Part shown: positions 16,353 through 22,162 of the stretch, piece by piece
How the letters are laid out: each line of letters starts with the position of its first letter
Position numbering within the stretch: the first letter of the stretch is position 1
Source of the DNA: a virus
Length of the DNA: 35,978 nucleotides
IMG/VR virus record: IMGVR_UViG_3300044641_001507
Span: 1 to 35,978 of that record
Strand: one strand, 5' to 3'
Translations under genes and position numbers: made by a program
The notes under the pieces: generated by a model
What the model saw: only the letters and a program-made list of their open reading frames with translations
Database searches by the model: none
Told to the model about the DNA's origin: nothing

Positions 16353-16783
16353 ACACGCTCCGACTGCGCATCGGCAACTACGAGAAGGAAGTCGTTGATT
16401 GCAAGTCCTGCCAAATGCAGGATTTTGTTCCGCGCTGCATTCGCGGGCTTGACATGGCGGGATGCGGAACGTGCGAACACCGGGAAGCCCGGAACGGCGA
16501 TTACTCCAATCCTCCGCTGATCCTCGTTTCGTTGCCGAACGCCAAGGTGCAGCCCGTTCGCTCCGAAGCGAACTCCACGCCCGAAGGCCAGCCGACCGCG
16601 CCGCAGGTCGCGCTCACGGATCAGCCGTCCGAAGGTTCGCGGATGCGAGGACTTGGCGATGCCGTAGCCAAGGTCACCAAGACGCTCGGCATCAAGGAAT
16701 GCGGCGGGTGCAAGAAAAGGCGCGAAGCCCTGAACAAACTGGTGCCGTTCAAGAACGGCGACGATCCGAAACCGGAGGGATGA
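16349..16783 (+). CDS. Small CxxC zinc-binding-like phage protein
   Basis: A 144-residue protein overlapping the previous stop (ATGA). It has cysteine pairs CKSC near residue 18, CGTC near 40 and CGGC near 120, the last inside GIKECGGCKKRREALNKLVP. This C-terminal motif is common in small phage proteins encoded beside tail or late genes, and its paired cysteines suggest a zinc-binding knuckle. The middle (residues 60-95) is low-complexity and proline-rich, probably disordered. The partner may be the 53-cysteine protein, since the two genes overlap. The biochemical function of the motif is not known to me; recognition of the motif itself is fairly firm. Confidence 0.55.
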   Translation: MNTLRLRIGNYEKEVVDCKSCQMQDFVPRCIRGLDMAGCGTCEHREARNGDYSNPPLILVSLPNAKVQPVRSEANSTPEGQPTAPQVALTDQPSEGSRMRGLGDAVAKVTKTLGIKECGGCKKRREALNKLVPFKNGDDPKPEG

Positions 16784-16786
16784 CCG

Positions 16787-17758
16787 ATGGCAAAGCGACG
16801 AGGGAACGCGAAGCCCGCACCGAAGCAAAGGGCAAAGCCCTCGTCTGCGGCTGTGCCTTTCAAGGCATCGCACCACGGCAAGAACATCCACATCATCGAC
16901 TGCGACCCGGTATCGTCAAATTGGGAGCAATGGGTGTTGGTCCGCTCGGACGCGCATACGGACAACCCGAAGAATTGCCGGGAAACGGAGATGCGACATC
17001 TTGATGAGGCCATCGAACGTCGCGCCATCATCATCGACCTAGGCGACACGCTGGACTTGATGCAGGGGGTTTCGGACAGGCGACAGAGCAAGTCGCAGTT
17101 GCGCTCCAGCCAACTTGCCGCCGCGTACTTCGACAAGGTGATTGACGATGCTGCGGAGCAGTACGCGCCCTACGCGCAGAACTGGTGCGTGCTTGGGCAG
17201 GGGAATCACGAATCGGCGTGGCTCAAGCATCACGAAACTTGCCCCACGACAAACCTTGTCCGAACGATCAAGGTTCACAACCCCGCGAGTCAGATGGGCG
17301 CGGGCGGTTACGGCGGGTGGGTCAAGATTCGTTGCCAAGTGAACAACTGCCGGATGACTTGGACGATGCGATATCACCACGGCAGCGGCGGATCGGCCCC
17401 GATGTCGATGGGCGTGCTTGACAGCCGCCGGATGTTCTCATGGGTGGAGGGCGTGGACTGCATCGCGGTCGGGCACAACCACCAGTCGAACATCGTCGGC
17501 ATCGCACGGGAGTACCTAGAGACACGGAACGGCTTGTACGAGGTGCGGACCCGACACGCAGACTTCATCCGTTGCGGCACCTACAAGAAAGATTGGGGCG
17601 ACGGGTCGGGCGGGTGGATCGTTGAAAAGGGAGTCGGCCCGACCCCGGTTCGGGCAAAATGGATTCGGCTTTACACCCGATGGGAGGCTGCGGTAAGTCG
17701 AACAGGGGTACGGCGCGGCACGCCACGGATTGCGTGGGACATTCACGACGCGAACTAA
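16787..17758 (+). CDS. Calcineurin-like metallophosphoesterase
   Basis: A 323-residue protein with a GGAGGG ribosome site. It carries all the metal-binding motifs of the family in order: D55-A-H57 (SDAHTDN), G86-D87 followed by D90 (LGDTLD), G139-N140-H141-E142 (GQGNHES), H197-H198 (RYHHGSG) and G229-H230-N231-H232 (VGHNHQS). These bind two metal ions and hydrolyse phosphodiesters or phosphomonoesters. The basic N-terminal 20 residues may bind nucleic acid. Related proteins occur in many phages; their substrates (nucleic acid end, cyclic nucleotide, cofactor) are usually unknown. Its place in the late region is unusual for a replication or repair nuclease. The enzyme class is certain from the motifs; the substrate is not. 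Confidence 0.85.
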   Translation: MAKRRGNAKPAPKQRAKPSSAAVPFKASHHGKNIHIIDCDPVSSNWEQWVLVRSDAHTDNPKNCRETEMRHLDEAIERRAIIIDLGDTLDLMQGVSDRRQSKSQLRSSQLAAAYFDKVIDDAAEQYAPYAQNWCVLGQGNHESAWLKHHETCPTTNLVRTIKVHNPASQMGAGGYGGWVKIRCQVNNCRMTWTMRYHHGSGGSAPMSMGVLDSRRMFSWVEGVDCIAVGHNHQSNIVGIAREYLETRNGLYEVRTRHADFIRCGTYKKDWGDGSGGWIVEKGVGPTPVRAKWIRLYTRWEAAVSRTGVRRGTPRIAWDIHDAN

Positions 17759-17782
17759 CTGGCCGTTTGAGAAGGACAGATC

Positions 17783-18046
17783 ATGCGCGTACGGCTTGGC
17801 GGCAAGTATTGGCGGCTGCGGTTCGCGGCCAACATGAAGGACTACGGGGACATGGTCGATCCCGGCAAGGCCGAGGGCCGGGTCATCCGAATTGGAACGT
17901 GGCAGGGTGAGGCCGACCAGTTGGACACCATCATCCACGAAGCCCTGCACGCCTCGTTGCCCTTACTAGACGAATCGGCTGTGCATGCGACGGCCAACGA
18001 CCTGTCCCGCCTGCTGTGGCGTTTGCGCTACAGGCGCACCCCGTAA
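17783..18046 (+). CDS. Small HExxH metallopeptidase-like protein
   Basis: An 87-residue protein with GAGAAGGAC before ATG 17783. It contains H52-E53-x-x-H56 (TIIHEALHASLP) followed by LLDESAVHATANDLSRLLWRL; E64 or H68 could be the third zinc ligand. The spacing recalls the short SprT/ImmA-type gluzincin-like domains that phages use as anti-repressor or protein-processing enzymes. The protein is shorter than the full families and has only the zinc helix and a flanking strand, so activity is inferred. A hairpin overlaps its stop codon and probably ends the late transcript. It could also process virion or lysis proteins. Confidence 0.6.
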   Translation: MRVRLGGKYWRLRFAANMKDYGDMVDPGKAEGRVIRIGTWQGEADQLDTIIHEALHASLPLLDESAVHATANDLSRLLWRLRYRRTP

Positions 18047-18069
18047 GAAACTCTTACGGATTCTCCTTT
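18041..18069 (+). terminator. Intrinsic terminator at the end of the late operon
   Basis: CCGTAAGA pairs perfectly with TCTTACGG across a three-base loop, and is followed by ATTCTCCTTT, a T/C-rich run. The stem contains the stop codon of the HExxH gene, so translation would influence its formation. It marks the change from late genes to the ~500-bp control region. Confidence 0.6.
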
Positions 18070-18170
18070 CCGCTTACGAAACGCTCGTTGCGTGAAGAAA
18101 CGTATACGGGCGGCAGGCAAGGGCAACACTTGTTCACAACTGTGGCGGATTTGAACCGCTTATGCGGACT

Positions 18171-18187
18171 TGTCGATTGAATCGACA
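18171..18187. promoter_or_regulatory. 17-bp perfect palindrome, operator candidate
   Basis: TGTCGATT and AATCGACA are exact inverted repeats around one central base. A palindrome this regular in an AT-richer, non-coding island before the early genes is a typical site for a dimeric repressor. The phage HTH protein of gene 25933 or 20209 is a possible ligand, but nothing in the sequence links them directly. Confidence 0.5.
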
Positions 18188-18203
18188 CGCAAACGGGTTC
18201 AAG

Positions 18204-18228
18204 AAAGTGGAAGATAAACTTCCACTTT
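18204..18228. promoter_or_regulatory. 25-bp palindrome abutting a -10-like box
   Basis: AAAGTGGAAG and CTTCCACTTT are perfect ten-base arms around ATAAA. Two bases later lies TATGCT (18231-18236), a fair -10 hexamer; the matching -35 would be TGGAAG inside the palindrome. A protein bound here would cover the promoter, so this is a candidate operator. It could alternatively form an RNA hairpin if transcribed from further upstream. Confidence 0.5.
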
Positions 18229-18403
18229 GCTATGCTTTGAGTGCGGAGATGTGGGTGCAGCGTCCGTTCGCGCACGCGAATCCCACTCGGGGCAGGGCAC
18301 AAGGCCGCGAGGTACGACCCCTGCCGATATCACCGATGGGGTAACGATGGAACCTCCCGCCGGGGCAGGGCGGAACGCGGAACGCGCCCGCTGCTGCCCG
18401 CCC

Positions 18404-18431
18404 TTGACACCCGCCGGGAAGGAGGTATGAT
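18404..18431 (+). promoter_or_regulatory. Early promoter P1 (replication gene)
   Basis: TTGACA (18404-18409), a 16-base spacer and TATGAT (18426-18431) make the strongest sigma-70-type promoter in the window. The predicted start near 18438 coincides with the first base of a hairpin. It drives the DUF1376 replication gene at 18550 through a 112-base leader. Confidence 0.75.
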
Positions 18432-18438
18432 GGGGGTG

Positions 18439-18529
18439 TCCCGCGCTCGCGGGATGAGCGGGTGCAACTGCTCACCATCTTGAAAGCCGTGGACGGGGCG
18501 GGGTCGCTTTGCACCCGCTCCCCCGCCCC
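18439..18529 (+). promoter_or_regulatory. Structured leader with two interlocking perfect stems
   Basis: The RNA opens with a hairpin (TCCCGC GCTC GCGGGA, 18439-18454). Then GAGCGGGTGCAA (18456-18467) is exactly complementary to TTGCACCCGCTC (18509-18520), and GGGGCGGGG (18495-18503) to CCCCGCCCC (18521-18529). The order of arms is A-C-B-D, so the two stems interlock: either a pseudoknot or two mutually exclusive folds. No AGGAGG site precedes the ATG at 18550; the C-rich D arm and the nearby sequence lie where a ribosome would bind. This suggests translational or transcriptional control of the replication gene. Confidence 0.65.
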
Positions 18530-18549
18530 TCCCGGCGATTGGACCCTGT

Positions 18550-19452
18550 ATGGCACAGCCTCAATGGTTCCCGATGTACCCAACGGACTTCCTGACCAGC
18601 ACAGCGATGTTCACGCCGCAGCAGGGATGGGCGTTCACCCAACTGCTGCTTTACGCATGGACGAACGGCAGCATCCCGGACAGCCGGGAAGTGTGCAGCC
18701 GGATCACCCGATGCGACCTGACGGACGAGGATTGGACCGTCCTGCGGGCGCGCTTCCACCTTGGCCCCAACGGGCTGGTGCATCCGCGCATGGAACGGGA
18801 GCGCGAAAAGTCGATAGCGCGAATTGAAACTGCCGCCGACGCGGGACGGCGCGGGGCGGCGCGGCGATGGGGTGGCCATAGCGACCCTAATGGCAACCCC
18901 AATGGCAACCCCAATGGGGTACCCAATGCGACCGCATTGGCTGCTACAACTACACCTACACCTACAACCCCCCACCCTACGGGTGGGGGTGCAGGGGGAG
19001 GGGAGGGGATTTCTGCAAAGCAAGGGTCCAAGCCCACAGCCGTTTCCCCGGCAAGGGGGCAGGGATCGACGCAGGCGCGTCCGAAGCGTTCGGACGGGTC
19101 CACGCCGCAACCGACCCCTTCCGACGCGCCTAAAGGCATTTCCGGCGATGTCGTGCTGCGCGACCCGACCCCGCAGGAGATGGGGCGCATAACACGGTGG
19201 CCGGGGAATCGCATCCTGCCGTCGGAAGCCGTCGCCGCGCAGCAGCGGGGGTACATCAAGGGGCTGCGCGAGAAGGGGGTCGGCCCGGACCTGATCGTGG
19301 CCGCGTGGAACCGCGCCTTGACCGAGTGGGGCGAACGCGGGATCAACCCCTACGAGTTCCTGCGCAAGACCCTGCTGGCGGATTGGGAGGGGGTCCGCAA
19401 CGCGGACGCGGTCATGCGGCATCGGCTTGGGTTGAAGGAGCAGGTGGCATGA
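18550..19452 (+). CDS. DUF1376 replication initiator-like protein
   Basis: A 300-residue protein. Residues 4-85 (QWFPMYPTDFLTSTAMFTPQ, then a helix with LLLYAWTNGSIPD, then LGPNGLVHPRMEREREK) are the DUF1376 domain found at the N-terminus of many phage replication proteins. Residues 112-180 are low-complexity (DPNG-NPNG-NPNG repeats, T/P-rich and G-rich). The C-terminal part (IVAAWNRALTEWGERGINPYEF) is helical and resembles the helicase-loader-binding end of O-type initiators. Like lambda O, the DNA coding the linker contains tandem repeats that could be an origin. It is the first gene after promoter P1 and overlaps the nuclease gene (ATGA). Confidence 0.7.
   Translation: MAQPQWFPMYPTDFLTSTAMFTPQQGWAFTQLLLYAWTNGSIPDSREVCSRITRCDLTDEDWTVLRARFHLGPNGLVHPRMEREREKSIARIETAADAGRRGAARRWGGHSDPNGNPNGNPNGVPNATALAATTTPTPTTPHPTGGGAGGGEGISAKQGSKPTAVSPARGQGSTQARPKRSDGSTPQPTPSDAPKGISGDVVLRDPTPQEMGRITRWPGNRILPSEAVAAQQRGYIKGLREKGVGPDLIVAAWNRALTEWGERGINPYEFLRKTLLADWEGVRNADAVMRHRLGLKEQVA
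18884..18931. repeat. Four tandem 12-bp repeats inside the replication gene (possible origin iterons)
   Basis: ACCCTAATGGCA, ACCCCAATGGCA, ACCCCAATGGGG and TACCCAATGCGA follow one another without gaps. They encode the DPNG/NPNG/NPNG/VPNA repeats. Because 12 bases equal four codons, the repeat could be selected at protein level only, but initiator genes of lambdoid phages carry their origin iterons in just this position. A GC hairpin and G-tract lie 40-80 bases downstream. Confidence 0.5.
18969..19008 (+). other. Perfect hairpin and G-rich tract beside the iterons
   Basis: CCCCCACCC (18969-18977) pairs with GGGTGGGGG (18981-18989) around a three-base TAC loop, and the 28 bases from 18981 to 19008 contain five runs of three or more G separated by one to four bases, a possible G-quadruplex on the + strand. 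Such features occur near replication origins and can stall polymerases. It encodes the T/P- and G-rich linker of the replication protein, so coding constraint may also explain it. Confidence 0.4.
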
Positions 19453-19880
19453 GGCCGATCTACGAACGGGACGAGGACCGCCGCCGCCAGCGCGAGGCCG
19501 TCGCCGTGCTTGAGCAGGCCACCGGGCTGCGAGCGGTCGAAACCGCACGCCTTGCCGAGTACGACTTTGAGGTGCTGCGTGCGGACGGGACGGTGGCAGG
19601 GCTGGTGGAGGTGAAGTGCCGCCGCCACGAACACGACCACTACCCCACCTACATCATCAGCCGAGCGAAGGTCATCGCGCTCGCGCAGGCGTGCCGGGAG
19701 CATGGCTGCATGGGCGGGCTGCTCGTCGCGTGGCGCGACCGGACGGGCTGGCTGCGCGTGGAGAACCGCCGCCGGAACCATTGGCCGACGATCACGGGCG
19801 GCAGGCGCGACCGCAACGACCCCGCCGACATCGAAGCGATGTACGAGATTCCCGTCACGGATTTCCGATTCATCCCTTGA
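19449..19880 (+). CDS. PD-(D/E)XK nuclease-like protein
   Basis: The start is ATG 19449, overlapping the previous stop, giving 143 residues. The strand D39-F-E-V followed by G-L-V-E54-V-K56-C-R-R fits the PD-(D/E)xK active site, with D39 (or D46) and E54-x-K56 as metal and catalytic residues, then a helix (AKVIALAQACREHG) and a strand GGLLVAWRD. The fold serves restriction, repair and Holliday-junction enzymes; a short phage version next to a replication gene suggests processing of recombination or replication intermediates. RusA, encoded further on, would be a second junction enzyme. The strand-helix order is clear; the substrate is unknown. Confidence 0.6.
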   Translation: MRPIYERDEDRRRQREAVAVLEQATGLRAVETARLAEYDFEVLRADGTVAGLVEVKCRRHEHDHYPTYIISRAKVIALAQACREHGCMGGLLVAWRDRTGWLRVENRRRNHWPTITGGRRDRNDPADIEAMYEIPVTDFRFIP

Positions 19881-19905
19881 CCCCGCCGTAGCGGGGTGGT
19901 ACTAT
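19877..19905 (+). promoter_or_regulatory. Early promoter P2 with internal inverted repeat
   Basis: TTGACC (19877-19882), 17-base spacer, TACTAT (19900-19905). CCCCGC (19881-19886) and GCGGGG (19891-19896) form an inverted repeat beginning within the -35 box. It overlaps the end of the nuclease gene and drives the small-gene operon starting at 19964. Confidence 0.7.
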
Positions 19906-19912
19906 TGACCAA

Positions 19913-19949
19913 GGCGCAGGTCGCGCCGACCGTACCCGCCGGGAGCGGG
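19913..19949 (+). promoter_or_regulatory. Two-hairpin leader, copy 1
   Basis: Hairpin 1: GGCGC-AGGTC-GCGCC (19913-19927), starting at the predicted +1. Hairpin 2: CCCGC-CGGGA-GCGGG (19935-19949). A GAGGAGA ribosome site follows, then GTG 19964. The loop of hairpin 1 is identical in all four copies. Confidence 0.75.
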
Positions 19950-19963
19950 GTGAGGAGACAGCG

Positions 19964-20212
19964 GTGCCTACACCGAAAAGCACGAAGCAGATCGGCTTCC
20001 AGTTCACAGATCACGCGGAGGCCGACGAGGTTCGCACGCTCATGCAGCGGGCGAAGGAAATTGTCCGCGAGGAGATGCAGCGCAACGTCGGCATGACCCC
20101 CAAGGTGAGCAACAACCGCGTGCTGCTGACGGCGATGCGGGTGTTCGTACGCAACCTTGAGGAGAACGCACGGGGCCGCTTCATCGCGGAATCCACGGAG
20201 GACTTCCGATGA
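19964..20212 (+). CDS. Small early protein, function unrecognised
   Basis: GTG 19964 with a GAGGAGA site, 82 residues. It is mostly helical and charged (EADEVRTLMQRAKEIVREEM, then VLLTAMRVFVRNLEENARGR), without membrane segment. It has the size and helical make-up of a small DNA-binding or dimeric regulator, but no helix-turn-helix or ribbon motif can be asserted. It is the first gene of the P2 operon and overlaps the HTH gene after it by one codon, so the two are co-translated. A role in early regulation is possible but unproven. Confidence 0.55.
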   Translation: MPTPKSTKQIGFQFTDHAEADEVRTLMQRAKEIVREEMQRNVGMTPKVSNNRVLLTAMRVFVRNLEENARGRFIAESTEDFR

Positions 20213-20463
20213 TGGAGACAACCGAAAACGACACGCACCGGACGCTCGCGCTGCTCGCGCAGATCAACGCCGGAAAGAGGTGGACGCGCAAGGCACTTGC
20301 GGTTCGCTACGGAATCACCACGCGGGCCGTGAGCATGATGCTGGTCCGCGCACGGACCCGTTACGGCGTGCGGCTCATTCACGCAAGGGACGGGTACGCC
20401 ATCGACAACCCCGGCGTGTTCGACCTGAACCGGGTCGCACAGTTCACGAAAGGCAAGCGATGA
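20209..20463 (+). CDS. Helix-turn-helix (winged) DNA-binding protein
   Basis: An 84-residue protein starting at ATG 20209, overlapping the previous stop (ATGATGG). Residues 12-50 read RTLALLAQINAGKRWTRKAL, then AVRYGITTRAVSMMLVRARTRYGV, a compact helix-turn-helix with A-x-x-Y-G-I-T-T-R-A-V at the turn, followed by a strand-like HARDGYAIDNPG wing. This is the layout of small winged HTH regulators. Candidate operators in this genome are the palindromes before the replication gene and the inverted repeats inside the early promoters. Whether it represses or activates is not visible. Confidence 0.6.
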   Translation: MMETTENDTHRTLALLAQINAGKRWTRKALAVRYGITTRAVSMMLVRARTRYGVRLIHARDGYAIDNPGVFDLNRVAQFTKGKR

Positions 20464-20747
20464 CAGACCCCGACATCGTGAACCGCCTCCGCACGAACCG
20501 CGAGTGCTATGCGCCGTGCCTGTTTGACGAGGCAGCGGACGAGATCGTGCGGCTGCTGGCAGAGCGCGACGAGGCGAGGCGGGAACTTGATCGCCTTGGG
20601 CCGCTCTTGCTGCACGCCGCTTCCGAAATCAATAAAGTTTGCGCCGAGCGCGACGAGGCGAGGCGGGAGGTGTGCAATCTGTCGATTCATCCGCCGCGTG
20701 ACTATGCGCTAGAACGCGGATGGTTTTGCTTCAAGGAAGAGCCATGA
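20460..20747 (+). CDS. Small coiled-coil early protein
   Basis: Starts at ATG 20460 overlapping the previous stop; 95 residues. The middle is a coiled coil with the phrase DEAADEIVRLLAERDEARRE, and the same ERDEARRE unit comes again about 30 residues later, so it carries an internal repeat. Such DEAADEIERL-type small proteins are common and uncharacterised in phages of GC-rich hosts. The next gene's product contains a similar QAADEIERLEALV segment, suggesting that the two are paralogues. Function unknown. Confidence 0.55.
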   Translation: MTDPDIVNRLRTNRECYAPCLFDEAADEIVRLLAERDEARRELDRLGPLLLHAASEINKVCAERDEARREVCNLSIHPPRDYALERGWFCFKEEP

Positions 20748-20950
20748 ACAACCACATCGTTTCGCAGTTGCGCCTGCTGTCCAGCGGCCTGACCCCCCGC
20801 GTCGAAGCGGAGTTGATGGTGCAGGCAGCGGACGAAATCGAACGGCTTGAGGCGTTGGTGAACGCCGGGGCCGCGATGCTGAAGGAGTCGCGGGACCGCA
20901 ACGTGCGGCTGCTCTCGCAGTTGCAGGAATACGAAGTGAGGGAACAATGA
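20744..20950 (+). CDS. Small coiled-coil early protein, probable paralogue of the previous gene
   Basis: ATG 20744 overlaps the previous stop; 68 residues. It repeats the opening IVSQLRLLSS and the core AADEIERLEALVNAGAAMLK seen in modified form (IVNRLRTNRE, AADEIVRLLAERDEA) in the upstream gene, then a charged helix and an end VREQ. Tandem related ORFs suggest duplication. Both are probably dimeric helices. No function can be given. Confidence 0.5.
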   Translation: MNNHIVSQLRLLSSGLTPRVEAELMVQAADEIERLEALVNAGAAMLKESRDRNVRLLSQLQEYEVREQ

Positions 20951-21330
20951 CCGACATCGCACAGAGCGAATGGGATTTCGTGGAGGTGACCGACGAGGAC
21001 CGCGAACTGCTGGCGGTCGAACATCCGCACCGTGTTGCCGGGGCGTTGGTCATGTCGATTGCCGCGCACGCCGCGTACAGCCGCACGCGAGTCATCGAAG
21101 GCGCGGTCACCGAGTCGGACACGGAGGTGTTCCTGCTGACCGCCCGCGTGGTGGTGCAGGACGGCGAACGGGATGCCGATGCCGTGGAGTTCACCGCCAC
21201 CGTCCCGTACAGGCCGACCATGAGCATCCCGCAGGCGAAGGCCCGTTGGGTGGACATTCTCGCGCACTACCTGACTGACGAATGGCTCCCCGCCTACGTC
21301 GAAGGAGCGTTCGATGACGAAGGCATCTGA
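20947..21330 (+). CDS. Small early protein, function unrecognised
   Basis: A 127-residue protein in the P2 operon, starting at ATG 20947 within an ATGA overlap. It opens with acidic MTDIAQSEWDFVEVTDEDRE, then a helical part and strands (TEVFLLTARVVVQDGERDAD, VEFTATVPYRPT) and a helix ending the protein. The strand pair plus helices suggest a small globular domain. No motif was recognised. It ends overlapping the following gene by 17 bases, again typical of tight coupling. Confidence 0.5.
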   Translation: MTDIAQSEWDFVEVTDEDRELLAVEHPHRVAGALVMSIAAHAAYSRTRVIEGAVTESDTEVFLLTARVVVQDGERDADAVEFTATVPYRPTMSIPQAKARWVDILAHYLTDEWLPAYVEGAFDDEGI

Positions 21331-21547
21331 CATTGGGCACCTCGTCGTGACGCTTGGCACGGGCATCGGGGGCGAGGCCGTGATGGTTCACGCCCACTCC
21401 GACGCAGGCCCGGTCCCCGTCTACTTTGAGGTCGCGCCGATGAAGGCGTGCAGGTGCGGATGCACGACGCACAAGGTGCGCGTCCGCGTGGTCGCGCCGA
21501 AGTGCGTGAGGCTTCAGCGCGTGCCGAACGCTTCGGTGCCGGAATGA
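21314..21547 (+). CDS. Small protein with CxCxC motif
   Basis: A 77-residue protein with GAAGGAG eleven bases before ATG 21314. The C-terminal half contains A-C-R-C-G-C-T-T-H-K followed by strands and a further C (VAPKC), a possible metal knuckle. The first half has strands VVTLGTGIGGEAVMVHAH. It lies in the row of small early genes whose products phages often use to alter host functions. Nothing further can be said from sequence. Confidence 0.45.
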   Translation: MTKASDIGHLVVTLGTGIGGEAVMVHAHSDAGPVPVYFEVAPMKACRCGCTTHKVRVRVVAPKCVRLQRVPNASVPE

Positions 21548-21780
21548 ACATGGCTACCCTCATGTCCGTGCAGCACCGAAGGCCCGAATGGACGCTTGAG
21601 AACGAGCGGAGGAAGCACAATCGTGCCATCCGCTCCGTCATGCGTTCCATGCAGACGGGTGAGTGCGAGCCGGATACTGGGCTTGAGGCCATCGGAACGC
21701 TCATGGATTGGTACGAGGTGACCAACATGAGCATCGACAGGGCAATACCCGCATGGTTGCGGGACAGAAAGGAGACATGA
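21544..21780 (+). CDS. Small basic early protein
   Basis: Begins at ATG 21544 (ATGA overlap); a second in-frame ATG at 21550 is also possible. The 78-residue product has a basic helix, RRPEWTLENERRKHNRAIRS, and a helical end (LEAIGTLMDWYEVTNMSIDR). It may bind nucleic acid or a host protein, but there is no defined motif. The next gene begins two bases after its stop. Co-translation in the P2 operon is clear; the role is not. Confidence 0.4.
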   Translation: MNMATLMSVQHRRPEWTLENERRKHNRAIRSVMRSMQTGECEPDTGLEAIGTLMDWYEVTNMSIDRAIPAWLRDRKET

Positions 21781-21781
21781 G

Positions 21782-22162
21782 ATGGGCGAATGCGGATGCG
21801 AGTACGGGCTGTGCGACGAGGATTCCATGTGCCGTTACTGCGCCAAGGGCGGGCGACGGCTTGATTCGTTCGACCGAAAGGACTTGTTTGCACGGGCGGT
21901 CGATGCCGAGGCGGATGCGATGAACAAGACGAACCGCTGCGTGTGGCTGATGATTCAGAACGACACGTTGGAGGACGAACTGCGGGCGTTGCGCTCCAGC
22001 GCGGTGCAGCACGAACTGGACTTCCTGCGCGGGCAGGTGGACCGCCTGACCCGACGAGCGGAGGAGGCCGAGGCATCCCGCGACCTGCTCCGGGCGACGA
22101 GGATCGACCGCGTCATCCAGCACGCCGAGGTGCGCCGCGCTCTCTATGAGGGCGAGGGATGA
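21782..22162 (+). CDS. Small protein with N-terminal CxC/CxxC and coiled coil
   Basis: A 126-residue protein preceded by AGGAGACATGAG and overlapping the RusA gene (ATGA). The N-terminus MGECGCEYGLCDEDSMCRYC holds five cysteines in CxC, CxxxxC and CxxC arrangement, a likely zinc knuckle. Residues 45-110 form a long coiled coil (VDRLTRRAEEAEASRDLLRA). The layout resembles small phage proteins that bridge nucleic acid and a partner. Co-translation with RusA suggests a link with recombination, but this is an inference from position. Confidence 0.5.
   Translation: MGECGCEYGLCDEDSMCRYCAKGGRRLDSFDRKDLFARAVDAEADAMNKTNRCVWLMIQNDTLEDELRALRSSAVQHELDFLRGQVDRLTRRAEEAEASRDLLRATRIDRVIQHAEVRRALYEGEG

Larger units (their letters stand above)
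18047..18403 (+). promoter_or_regulatory. Control region with no convincing gene: operators and stem-loops
   Basis: No ORF here has a ribosome site or clear coding pattern. What it holds is structure: a perfect palindrome at 18171-18187, a 25-base palindrome at 18204-18228 next to a TATGCT -10-like box (18231-18236), a hairpin at 18267-18280 (TTCGCG/CGCGAA) inside a GTGGG/CCCAC pair at 18251-18286, a GGCAGGG/CCCTGCC stem (18291-18325), and an AGGGCGG/CCGCCCT stem (18367-18404) that runs into the next promoter. It may be an early-control or origin region, or a structured leader RNA. Confidence 0.45.

Noticed and set aside
18054-18483. Small ORFs of 60-120 codons on both strands in the control region
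   Set aside because: None has a ribosome site or plausible protein; the DNA is dominated by palindromes, stems and promoter P1.
18884-18931. Tandem 12-bp repeats as a CRISPR array
   Set aside because: No spacers and units are contiguous; they lie in frame inside a coding gene.
19913-19931. AGGTC loop forming a pseudoknot with the GACC that follows stem 1
   Set aside because: GACC after the stem exists in the first copy but not in all, and there is no room for a connecting loop across the stem.
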